DNA of 64,000 bases from Sulfolobales archaeon (lineage in GTDB: Archaea > Thermoproteota > Thermoprotei_A > Sulfolobales > Desulfurococcaceae): contig JANXDZ010000002.1 in NCBI GenBank assembly GCA_025059075.1, positions 293,038 to 357,037 on the forward strand. Reading direction: 5' to 3'. The notes beneath the pieces were generated by a model. That model did not search any database and had not been told where the DNA came from. It saw nothing but the letters and a program-made list of their open reading frames with translations. This document shows positions 8,043 through 15,492 of the stretch, piece after piece; within the stretch, counting starts at the first letter, position 1, and every line of letters starts with the position of its first letter. A program made the translations under genes and the position numbers.

Positions 8043-8867
8043 TCATATGTAATCTATGGGTAAGTTGTAGTAATGCGAGTATGCCTCTAGCAACTCCCTG
8101 TGCTCAATTTTCGTCCCCTTCTTTTCTACAACTATTCTAACTGGCTTTAGTGAAGTTCTCTTAGAGGCTTTCTCCAAGATCTCCCATGAGAGGTTGCTCA
8201 ATGAGTACTTAGCTATTATATGGCCATAGCAATAGTCGTCTCTTAAAGCTTTCTCAGTATGTTTTCTGGGGTAATGCCCTCCTCCTACGCCTAGTGCAGG
8301 CATGCAATTACTCACAACTCCTTTCTCAATTAATTCACTTACTGCTAATGCTATTACTTCATGGTTTACTCCACTGCTCCAATCATCTTCCGCACTCCCT
8401 ATTTCAATGAAAACTAATGGTTTATTAACCTCCGTTGGGCCGTGATGCGTTGCTTCATAACATACTTCATAGAGTTCAAGCCTTCTAAGTTCTTCAGCTA
8501 CTTTTCTAAGAGCCTTAAGTAGCCTTAGAGAGGCCTCTGGATACGCTACTCCTAGTGAAAACGGCTTACCGCCATAGAGTGCTTCAAAACCAACGTTCCC
8601 AGTGTGATGTATAGTATAGCTCTTAATCCCATGACTACTGCTATGTCTTGAGAGAACTATGTATGAATCTGCTGGAAGCCCCTCTTCCAGGAAGTCGAAG
8701 TATATGACTTCCTCACGGAAGCCAGCCATAACTCCATAGTCAGTGCATATGCATTCAACAGCACCTCTACAAACTCCACATTCCCTACCGCCCATAAGCT
8801 TAAGCAGTGCCTCAGCTATACCTATTCCAGCAGGATCTGTAGTTGAGTAAGCTATTCCAAAGACCAT
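8043..8867 (-). CDS. dtdA: D-aminoacyl-tRNA deacylase, archaeal type
   Basis: About 274 residues of the GEK1/DtdA family. Visible signatures are VLSRHSSSHGIKSYTIHHTGN, YEATHHGPTEVNKPLVFIEIGSAEDDW and ALGVGGGHYPRKHTEKALRDD. The enzyme removes D-amino acids wrongly attached to tRNA, using zinc. The frame can be extended to GTG at 8882, but ATG at 8867 gives the family N-terminus (MVFGIAYSTTDPAG) and is preceded by AAGGTGA, so ATG is chosen. A palindromic TTTATAAA at 8927-8934 is the likely promoter. Confidence 0.9.
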   Translation of the reverse strand: MVFGIAYSTTDPAGIGIAEALLKLMGGRECGVCRGAVECICTDYGVMAGFREEVIYFDFLEEGLPADSYIVLSRHSSSHGIKSYTIHHTGNVGFEALYGGKPFSLGVAYPEASLRLLKALRKVAEELRRLELYEVCYEATHHGPTEVNKPLVFIEIGSAEDDWSSGVNHEVIALAVSELIEKGVVSNCMPALGVGGGHYPRKHTEKALRDDYCYGHIIAKYSLSNLSWEILEKASKRTSLKPVRIVVEKKGTKIEHRELLEAYSHYYNLPIDYI

Positions 8868-8926
8868 GTTGACTCTATTCACCTTATAATCGAAAGCCCC
8901 TCTCTAAAGGGCAGATGTAGATAAGG

Positions 8927-8934
8927 TTTATAAA
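8927..8934. promoter_or_regulatory. Palindromic TATA box between dtdA and the 8957 repeat element
   Basis: TTTATAAA is self-complementary. It is 60 bp upstream of the dtdA ATG on the minus strand and ~25 bp before the start of the dispersed repeat at 8957 on the plus strand, so it could serve either direction. Confidence 0.45.
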
Positions 8935-8956
8935 TTTTGAGTGTGTTTAACTTATT

Positions 8957-9005
8957 GATAATGGAGTTGCAATTACATGGACTTTAGGCCTCGAGAAGGC
9001 ATGAG
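8957..9005 (+). repeat. Dispersed 49-bp repeat, copy A (inverted partner at 29726-29774)
   Basis: A 49-nt segment beginning GATAATGGAGTTGCAATTAC and ending GGCATGAG matches the reverse complement of 29726-29774 at 47 of 49 positions. Both copies are preceded by a TATA-like box and lie in gene-poor gaps. The in-frame peptide that can be read across it (8977-9174, 65 residues) resembles nothing I recognise and is probably not a gene. The copies look like remnants of one mobile element or RNA family. Confidence 0.7.
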
Positions 9006-9139
9006 TTATGAGCTCTTGGCTAAACACTTGGGGAAGAGGGAATGTAGTTCAAAAACAATGAATAGCACTAGGGAATCTCAGCCCATCCATAGACTAATAG
9101 GAGATCAGTTAAACTACTTATACCAGGTGGGCTTGCAGA

Positions 9140-9199
9140 GTGATGAAGCTCACCGCTCACGAGCTCTCTCGTGATGAAGAGACGAGAACTCCCGTCTGA
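9140..9199 (+). ncRNA. Candidate C/D box guide RNA
   Basis: Two perfect C-type boxes (GTGATGA) are at 9140-9146 and 9171-9177, and a D box (CTGA) is at 9196-9199. The ~60-nt span suits an archaeal C/D sRNA. A TATA-like ACTTATACC at 9115-9123 sits about 20-25 nt before the first box, which would start the RNA near the C box. The D-guide would be the ~13 nt before 9196 (CGAGAACTCCCGT). A clear D' box is missing, and two hairpins (9157-9174, 9180-9197) overlap the boxes, so it could instead be a different structured RNA. Confidence 0.4.
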
Positions 9200-9203
9200 T
9201 GGA

Positions 9204-9923
9204 TTAAGCTATTTCTTTAATTACTTCTAGAGCGGCAAAGTTAAAAGGCGTTGGAGTAGTTATTGAGAGAAAAGCCTTAAGCCTTACATCATCTGCAATG
9301 GCTTTTAAAGTGCTTCTACTATACGTACTTACATAGCCTTCTAGAATGGGCTTTATCCTACTCTTAAACCTCCCTATGTCAAATATATTGTTAACTATGT
9401 AACTCAAGGTAGCTAGAAGGACTACGATGTCCCATGCGTAGTGCTCTAAGTTTGTAGTTTCAATAGCTTGTTCAGCATCAACGATTACGACATCGCCGCT
9501 TGAAGTTGCTATGAAGTTACTGCACTTAGAGTCTCCAAGAGCTCTCTCATGAGAGTGCACCGTACCTAAAGCCATACCTAGTTTTCTGAAAATCTCCTCT
9601 TCACTACTCATGTATATAGACTCGCCCGCTATATACTCCCTTTCAATGCTCAATTCATTCCACGAGACTTCATAAATTTTAGGCATCTTCATAAATTTAC
9701 TCATGTATTCAAAGAAACTTATCTCTCTCTGCATTCTAACCTTGGGATTAAGAGCTATAGGGTATATAGGCACCGGTACTGTAGCTGCCTTAACTATAAA
9801 CCACTTAATTAACCCTATTCCACCTGAATACTTCTTTAACACTCTTTTCTCATTCGGTGCACGTTCAATGACTATTACCTGACTTGAAGACGTTTCTATG
9901 AAGTCTATCAGACGCTTCATCAT
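9204..9923 (-). CDS. RIO/Bud32-like small protein kinase
   Basis: A 239-residue compact kinase fold. The ATP-anchoring lysine is probably in KRVLKKYSG; the hinge region reads EREYIAGESI; the catalytic loop is ALGDSKCSNFI, where Asp and Asn are the catalytic base and metal ligand; and IVDAEQA replaces the DFG motif. This minimal layout resembles Bud32 and RIO-type archaeal kinases or aminoglycoside-phosphotransferase-like proteins rather than eukaryotic Ser/Thr kinases. Substrate unknown. The gene starts at ATG 9923 (or ATG 9920) and lies 12 bp after the DUF211 gene, with which it is probably co-transcribed. Confidence 0.65.
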   Translation of the reverse strand: MMKRLIDFIETSSSQVIVIERAPNEKRVLKKYSGGIGLIKWFIVKAATVPVPIYPIALNPKVRMQREISFFEYMSKFMKMPKIYEVSWNELSIEREYIAGESIYMSSEEEIFRKLGMALGTVHSHERALGDSKCSNFIATSSGDVVIVDAEQAIETTNLEHYAWDIVVLLATLSYIVNNIFDIGRFKSRIKPILEGYVSTYSRSTLKAIADDVRLKAFLSITTPTPFNFAALEVIKEIA

Positions 9924-9935
9924 AGTCTAATCTCT

Positions 9936-10226
9936 TTAAAGCCCTTCTATGACTTCTTGAGGTAATTGAATTACTTTTCTACCTGCAACCACTTGATCTA
10001 CACTATGGATCATTCCACCGAGATCCTCTATAACTATCCTCACGCTATTGTAATCAATGCTCTCTCCTTCCAGTACTACTACTAGAGTCTCAGTCTCCAT
10101 GTCTATTTCCTTAACTGTAATGTTTACAGCCTCCACTCCACTTACCTTAGTTAATTTTTCAGCTAAGCTTATTATTGAGCCATCCATTTTTGGGAAAATA
10201 ACGTCTAGCACAAGTCTCCTTAACAA
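9936..10226 (-). CDS. DUF211 family protein
   Basis: A 96-residue protein that matches the archaeal DUF211 family: an N-terminal RRLVLDVIFPKMDG strand-turn, the VSGVEAVNITVKEIDMETETLVVVLEG ferredoxin-like beta-alpha-beta core and a C-terminal helix. DUF211 proteins are small ferredoxin-fold oligomers of unknown function, sometimes proposed to bind small ligands in the way ACT domains do. It lies 12 bp upstream of the kinase gene on the same strand, so a joint role is possible but unproven. Confidence 0.75.
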   Translation of the reverse strand: MLRRLVLDVIFPKMDGSIISLAEKLTKVSGVEAVNITVKEIDMETETLVVVLEGESIDYNSVRIVIEDLGGMIHSVDQVVAGRKVIQLPQEVIEGL

Positions 10227-10307
10227 TTTTTATTCCACACTCCAGACAATAGTTTTAACTTCAGGGTATTAACCTTTATGCAACAAGCAGTTGTTTACAA
10301 TTACCTT

Positions 10308-10844
10308 TCATCCCTGACTACATGCTTCATCAATTACTCTCTCAAGGGCTTCAAGAGGCTCTAAACCATCATGGAATACTAAGAAGTGCATTCTTCCATA
10401 CATATACTTCAATTCCTCATTATACTGTCTGAGAATGCTCCATTCAGGCTCTACCTCTCCCCCTAGTCCTACGCCTTGGCAATACGTATCTAGATACATT
10501 TCACTTGATCTACCGGGGCTTGCTGGAATAAATGGATAGAGGAAACACCTTAAAGGCCTTGCCTCATATATAATGCATTGAGGCTTACCGCCATCGTACT
10601 TTAAGAATGCACAAACACCTTCTTCTAAACCTCTAAGAACTGGAGTAGCATAAGCATCGCTTACTACTGCAAGAATATATCTACCTCTAAGCTCCCTCCA
10701 GTTAACTCCAAGATGCTTACTCATTCTACAGATATCGTGGGCTGTTAAAGATACGTTTGGCCCATTACTACAACACCTTCCACAACGAATACACGTAAAC
10801 CGCGTTTTTACACTGACTTTAACTACAGCGTATCTCTGAAGCAA
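10308..10844 (-). CDS. YkgJ/CxxCxxCC-type zinc or Fe-S cluster protein
   Basis: A 178-residue member of the YkgJ cysteine-cluster family. The N-terminal cluster CIRCGRCC is followed by NVSLTAHDICRMSKHLG, then GVCAFLKYDGGKPQCIIYEARPLRCFLYPF, giving the family's characteristic eight-cysteine pattern. Function is unknown; these proteins bind zinc or an iron-sulfur cluster in the cytoplasm. It is a single gene, 81 bp from the DUF211 gene on the same strand, and may head that operon. Confidence 0.8.
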   Translation of the reverse strand: MLQRYAVVKVSVKTRFTCIRCGRCCSNGPNVSLTAHDICRMSKHLGVNWRELRGRYILAVVSDAYATPVLRGLEEGVCAFLKYDGGKPQCIIYEARPLRCFLYPFIPASPGRSSEMYLDTYCQGVGLGGEVEPEWSILRQYNEELKYMYGRMHFLVFHDGLEPLEALERVIDEACSQG

Positions 10845-11291
10845 TTCATCAACGCCTCATACAGTAGATCTCTTAGCTACATGAATAAGCCTAATATGTT
10901 TGCCTCATTATATGCTTTAATGAATGACTTACATAGCCCTATACTGCAATCATTTAATTAAGGCTGTTGCCTAAGTGTAGATGACATCAGGTATCTCTAC
11001 GTTTCTAAAACAATGATCTGCTATGCAGTTAAAATGAAACTCCTATGGAAGCCCTATGGCGTTGAACTAGGCTAGAACCCACATGTGGAGTTAGCTTAGT
11101 TAATGAATTAAAAGTATTGAAAAATCATTAGTGGGGGAATACTTAATGCCAGGATCTCACTATGCATAGAGTTGAAGTTCTTGAATAAAATGCAGCCTCC
11201 GTAAATATAGCAAGGCACTATGGACTCAGTATTACAAATAATTATATTTAAGGGTATTCTTTAATGTTTCTAATAGAGCCTCTGAGAGCAC
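10845..11291. other. 447-bp intergenic region, no gene seen
   Basis: This divergent region between the YkgJ gene and the CcdA-like gene has no tRNA-like fold and no convincing reading frame. The right end carries an AT-rich promoter for the CcdA-like gene (TTATATTTAAG at 11247-11257, about 40 bp before its GTG). Nothing else is recognisable. Confidence 0.5.
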
Positions 11292-12422
11292 GTGGTAAGA
11301 TTGAAGAAATCTATGGCTTTAGTAGCAATATTGTTATTGACTCTAACGCCCTTAGCTTTTACACACAGCGCTAATAAAATAGTAGTTTACGGCTCATACC
11401 TATGCCCTACGTGTAAGAACTACGTAGAGTGGCTTAAGGAACTTGGGTTATCCATAGAGTTCAGGGAGATTGTGGGATATGATGGGAATAGGACTCAATT
11501 AGCCTCCTTAATGAACTTGCTGAACTTAACTACTGTTGAAGCGGAGATAGTTGCAGTAGTTCTTAGTGAAGCAAGTGAGCCTATAGCAGTTGTAATCGGT
11601 GAAGTATATGATGAAAACACGTGGATTGAGCTATCTGAAGCTAAATTTAATGGAACTATATTGATAGCGCGTTCAGAGGGATCGAAGTTAATTGTAAGCA
11701 ATGGAGAGCTTGCATCATCTATAAAGAACATAGTCCTCGGAGGCTCAGCATTCATTACACCACGTATAGAATCACTTGCATCACTATTAGTTGAATCAGC
11801 AGCATTAGGGCTCTTAATGGCTGTAAACCCATGCGCTATATCAACACTCCTACTACTGACGTTTAGTGCGTCAACAGGTATCGGTGAGTGGAGAGGGAGG
11901 GCATTAACATACGTATTCATAGCTGGTGTATTCACTGGTTATACTACCGTGGGACTGGCTTCATCATATATCCTTCAATACTTAAAGTCCTCAATTATTG
12001 TATACTTCGTATTAGCTTTTGCAGCACTAATAGCCTTAGCGGATCTAGTTAACTTAGTTAAAGGCTCTAGAGGACTAATTGCATGCTCTGAAAGAGAGTG
12101 TATTCCAGGCAAACTATATACTCTACCTAAGCTACTTGTGCCAATAGGCATGTATGTAATTGGAGCAGCTTCTTCACTAAGCTTTACAGGTTGCGCTATT
12201 CCAGCTTTACTCAACTTAGCTGCTAGATTAATGAATATAGAGCCTTATATTGCAGCAATATGCATAGCTCTATTCAGTTTAAATGCAACAGCTCCACTAC
12301 TACTCATACCATTAATGCCTGTAGAGAAGTTCGTTAATTCAAGGAAATTCAAGTACGTAGTTATAGCTAGAGACATAGCTTTAATGTCATTCATCGCTTT
12401 ATTCCTACTTAGAGTAACTTAA
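11292..12422 (+). CDS. CcdA/DsbD-like thiol transporter with extracytoplasmic thioredoxin-like domain
   Basis: A 376-residue protein in three parts. A signal peptide (residues ~6-26) is followed by an outward thioredoxin/glutaredoxin-like domain with CPTC at 38-41, then a CcdA-type membrane domain of about six helices (residues ~165-375). The membrane domain keeps the two reactive cysteines of the family: NPCAIS (Cys181) and FTGCAIP (Cys301). Reducing equivalents would pass from cytoplasmic thioredoxin through the membrane pair to the CPTC domain, maintaining extracytoplasmic proteins reduced. An extra Cys pair (CSERECIP) lies in a loop. It starts with GTG behind a TATA box at ~11250. Confidence 0.8.
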   Translation: MVRLKKSMALVAILLLTLTPLAFTHSANKIVVYGSYLCPTCKNYVEWLKELGLSIEFREIVGYDGNRTQLASLMNLLNLTTVEAEIVAVVLSEASEPIAVVIGEVYDENTWIELSEAKFNGTILIARSEGSKLIVSNGELASSIKNIVLGGSAFITPRIESLASLLVESAALGLLMAVNPCAISTLLLLTFSASTGIGEWRGRALTYVFIAGVFTGYTTVGLASSYILQYLKSSIIVYFVLAFAALIALADLVNLVKGSRGLIACSERECIPGKLYTLPKLLVPIGMYVIGAASSLSFTGCAIPALLNLAARLMNIEPYIAAICIALFSLNATAPLLLIPLMPVEKFVNSRKFKYVVIARDIALMSFIALFLLRVT

Positions 12423-12465
12423 TATACGGCCCATTAATCACTTATCTAGTATATGGGTAAACTAG

Positions 12466-12741
12466 ATGAGTAAGAATAAGTCTTCTATAGGCATAGCTCA
12501 GTTAAAGAATTACGTAAAGCACATGGGGGGCTTTGTAGATGAGGGAAACGTAGTGAGAGCTTACATTCCAGTAGCTGTTGAAGACGAGTTGGGTGGAGTA
12601 GCATTTATAATTGAAGGAGAGAGAATTAATGAAGAGGTATTCATAGATGAAGCCAAGGTAGTTATTAATGAACGCTGCGAAGTACTTAGAGGAGATGAAT
12701 TAAACGCCTGGCTTAGCTTCATTGACGAAATGTTTCAATAA
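12466..12741 (+). CDS. Hypothetical protein (91 aa)
   Basis: A 91-residue acidic protein without membrane segments, signal peptide or known motif. It appears as alternating beta strands and short helices (VVRAYIPVAVEDELGGVAFIIEGE, EVFIDEAKVVINERCEVLRG). It lies 43 bp after the CcdA-like gene and 61 bp before the oxidoreductase alpha gene, all on the plus strand, so it may be part of either transcript. I do not recognise the family. Confidence 0.6.
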   Translation: MSKNKSSIGIAQLKNYVKHMGGFVDEGNVVRAYIPVAVEDELGGVAFIIEGERINEEVFIDEAKVVINERCEVLRGDELNAWLSFIDEMFQ

Positions 12742-12802
12742 TTGAATTAAGTCGTAAAGTACTTTTATACGCATGTCCATATAGCTCACTCGCTGTACAT
12801 CG

Positions 12803-14599
12803 GTGGGAGAAGTGGAGAAAGACGTAGTACAGCTACTTGTCGGAGGCTCAGCTGGTAGTGGAAGCATTGTGTGTGGAACAATGCTGGCTAGGGCATTAAT
12901 GGAAATGGGCTACTACATTGTTGGAGATAACGAATATCCATCAATAATTAGAGGGGGACATACAGCTTATTGGATTAGAGCTGGCGTTAGAAGAATTAAT
13001 GAAGTAGACTCATTTAACGACCTAGTTGTTGCAATGGATCATGAGACATTCGTAAGGCACTCTTTAGAGTTTCATAACAACACAGTGTTCATCCTTGACT
13101 CAAGGATAGTTAAGCCGCCTGATAACGTTAAAGTAATTGATGTACCTGTACTCAAGCTGTTGAGAGAGGAAGGCATGGAGTTAATAGTTGGTAACAGCAT
13201 TTTCTCTGGTGCAGTAGCTGCTGCAATAGGCATACCTTTGGACTACATGCATAAGGCTATTGAAGCTCAATTCCGCGGCAGAAAGAGCGTTATAGAAGTA
13301 AACTCTAGAGCTGCAGCCATAGGATATGAGTACTTGGCTCAAGTAAGCATAGACTACGACTTACCTAGGCTTAAGCCCCCGAGGCCTTGGGGGCCGAGAG
13401 TGCTTTTAACAGGTAATGAAGCAATAGCGCTAGGCATGGTTAAGGCAGGCGTAAAGGTGTATGCCTCATACCCCATGACTCCCGCCTCTCCAATACTACA
13501 CTACTTAGTGGGCATTAGTAAGGATAAGGATATGGCTGTTCTACAAGTTGAAAATGAAATAGCGGCTGCTCAAATAATTGCTGGAGCAGCGTGGGCAGGA
13601 GTTAGAGCAGCTACTGGAACTAGTGGAGGAGGTTTTTCACTAATGGTTGAGACTTTAAGCATGGCTGGAATGATGGAGCTCCCTATAGTAATAGTGTTAG
13701 CAATGAGGCCTGGGCCAAGTACAGGTATGGCGACTATGAGTGCTCAACAAGATCTTTTATTTGCAATATTCTCAGGCCACGGAGAATTCCCTAAAGTAGT
13801 TGTTGCACCAACAGATCAATATGATGCATACATGAAGGTTATTGAAGTATTTAATTTAGCTGAGAAATATAGAGTGCCTGCAATAATACTTGAGGACAAG
13901 CACTTAGCTGAAGGACATAGAAGTGTTCCAGCGCTACCTGAAGAAATAGTTGTTGATAGAGGAGCAGTAGTACCTCATGAAGAAGCAGTAAAGCTCCTTA
14001 AGGAGGGATTTGAGTATAAGCCATATCAAATAACTAAGACATGTGTATCACTACACATACCTCCAGGAGTACCAGGGCTTATTGTAAGAACTGAAAGCAG
14101 TGAACATGATGAAGAAGGCTTCGTAACTATAGTGCCTCACAAGGCATCGGAAATGTACCTTAAGAGGCTGAGAAAGATCAAGTATTTAAGAAGGGAGATT
14201 GAGGAAAAGTATAGGCCCCTAGAAGTTCATGGAGTAAAGCCTAGTGAAGCAGATCTTGTGATATTCACTTGGGGCAGTACTTTGCAGGCAGTAATTGATG
14301 CTATGGAGATTATTAGCAAAGAGTTAAGTACTTCAGTTATTAACATCAGCTATCTATGGCCTTTCCCTAGGCATAAGTTCAGGGAGGCTTTAATGGAGGT
14401 AAGGAATGCAATAACTCTTTCAGTAGAGCATAATGCATTAGGGCTCCTTAGGAAGCTCATTAGAATGGAGACAGGGTTTAAAGTGACTTACCACTTGGGT
14501 AAAGTTGATGGAAGGCCTTTTAGGCCATCATCACTCGCTGAAAGAGTAATTAAGTTAACTAAAGTTGTGAAAGGTGCTAAACATGGTAGTCCCCGTTAA
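12803..14599 (+). CDS. 2-oxoacid:ferredoxin oxidoreductase, fused gamma-alpha subunit
   Basis: A 598-residue fusion. The first ~190 residues are the gamma domain (GGSAGSGSIVCGTMLARALMEMG, IRGGHTAYWIR) and the rest is the alpha domain, with the YPMTPASP motif near residue 225 and TGTSGGGFSLMVE. With the beta subunit it oxidatively decarboxylates 2-oxoacids to acyl-CoA, reducing ferredoxin. The order and fusion match the broad-specificity enzymes of Sulfolobales and relatives. The gene overlaps the beta gene by 17 bp. Which 2-oxoacid is preferred (pyruvate, 2-oxoglutarate, branched) cannot be told here. Confidence 0.85.
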   Translation: MGEVEKDVVQLLVGGSAGSGSIVCGTMLARALMEMGYYIVGDNEYPSIIRGGHTAYWIRAGVRRINEVDSFNDLVVAMDHETFVRHSLEFHNNTVFILDSRIVKPPDNVKVIDVPVLKLLREEGMELIVGNSIFSGAVAAAIGIPLDYMHKAIEAQFRGRKSVIEVNSRAAAIGYEYLAQVSIDYDLPRLKPPRPWGPRVLLTGNEAIALGMVKAGVKVYASYPMTPASPILHYLVGISKDKDMAVLQVENEIAAAQIIAGAAWAGVRAATGTSGGGFSLMVETLSMAGMMELPIVIVLAMRPGPSTGMATMSAQQDLLFAIFSGHGEFPKVVVAPTDQYDAYMKVIEVFNLAEKYRVPAIILEDKHLAEGHRSVPALPEEIVVDRGAVVPHEEAVKLLKEGFEYKPYQITKTCVSLHIPPGVPGLIVRTESSEHDEEGFVTIVPHKASEMYLKRLRKIKYLRREIEEKYRPLEVHGVKPSEADLVIFTWGSTLQAVIDAMEIISKELSTSVINISYLWPFPRHKFREALMEVRNAITLSVEHNALGLLRKLIRMETGFKVTYHLGKVDGRPFRPSSLAERVIKLTKVVKGAKHGSPR

Positions 14600-15467
14600 G
14601 CAACCAATGGCAGTAACTAAGAGAACTATCACTTGGTGCCCTGGCTGCGGGAACTTCAGCATACTGTCTGCATTTATAGATGCAGTAAACGATCTAGGTC
14701 TAGAGCCGTGGAGAGTTGTAGTGATAAGTGGCATAGGTTGTAGTGGAAAGATCACTAACTACATGCCCTTCAATGGAGCTCACGTAATACACGGCAGAGT
14801 AATACCATTCGCCATGGGCATTAAGCTAGTTAACCCAGAGCTCGTTGTAGCAGGATTTTCAGGTGATGGAGATGCTTATGCAATAGGCATAGAGCACTTG
14901 CCGCACGCCATTAGGAGGAATATAGATGTTAAATTAATTGTCCATAACAACAAGGTCTTTGGACTCACTACAGGCCAAGTGTCTCCAACAAGTGATAAGG
15001 GGATGATAACTAGAACTACTCCTTGGGGCAATGTAGAGGAGCCTATAAACCCTATAGCTATGGCCATAAGCCTTGGGGCAAGCTTCGTAGCTAGGGGATT
15101 TAGCGGCGATATAGGTCACTTAAAGTACTTATTTAAGGAAGCTCTAAAGCATAAGGGGTTCTCCCTAATAGACGTCCTTCAACCATGCGTAACCTACGAT
15201 AGAGTCCATACATATCAGTGGTATAGGGAGAGAATCTATAGACTAGAGGATGTAGGGCATGATCCAACAAACTTTAATGAAGCTCTTAAAAAATCCTATG
15301 AATGGGGCGATAGCATACCCATAGGACTATTTTATAGAGTTAGAAAGCCAACTTTTGAAGAAATGCTGCCGACGACAAGTGAAGGACCTCCATTAGTGAT
15401 GAGGCCTATTAGCAATAGGACTATAAGAGACCTATTAGTGAAAAACCATGAATTAACGCTGGACTAG
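14583..15467 (+). CDS. 2-oxoacid:ferredoxin oxidoreductase, beta subunit
   Basis: The TPP-binding subunit, about 294 residues from ATG 14583 (an in-frame TTG at 14574 exists, but AAAGGTGC at 14569-14576 fits the ATG). CPGCGNF near the start and CSGKITNY and CVTYDR later supply cysteines for the [4Fe-4S] cluster. The TPP motif is GDGDAYAIGIEHLPHAIRRNID, followed by NNKVFGLTTGQVSPTS, typical of 2-oxoacid oxidoreductases. Partner of the overlapping fused gamma-alpha gene; reduced ferredoxin could feed the hydrogenase system elsewhere in the genome. Confidence 0.88.
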   Translation: MVVPVKQPMAVTKRTITWCPGCGNFSILSAFIDAVNDLGLEPWRVVVISGIGCSGKITNYMPFNGAHVIHGRVIPFAMGIKLVNPELVVAGFSGDGDAYAIGIEHLPHAIRRNIDVKLIVHNNKVFGLTTGQVSPTSDKGMITRTTPWGNVEEPINPIAMAISLGASFVARGFSGDIGHLKYLFKEALKHKGFSLIDVLQPCVTYDRVHTYQWYRERIYRLEDVGHDPTNFNEALKKSYEWGDSIPIGLFYRVRKPTFEEMLPTTSEGPPLVMRPISNRTIRDLLVKNHELTLD

Positions 15468-15492
15468 AGAACTAATCCTTAAGGAGCAACGT

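Noticed and set aside
8977..9174. 65-codon frame starting within the dispersed repeat
   Set aside because: It crosses the repeat and the C/D-like boxes, has no recognisable family, and copy B of the repeat does not keep the same frame open.
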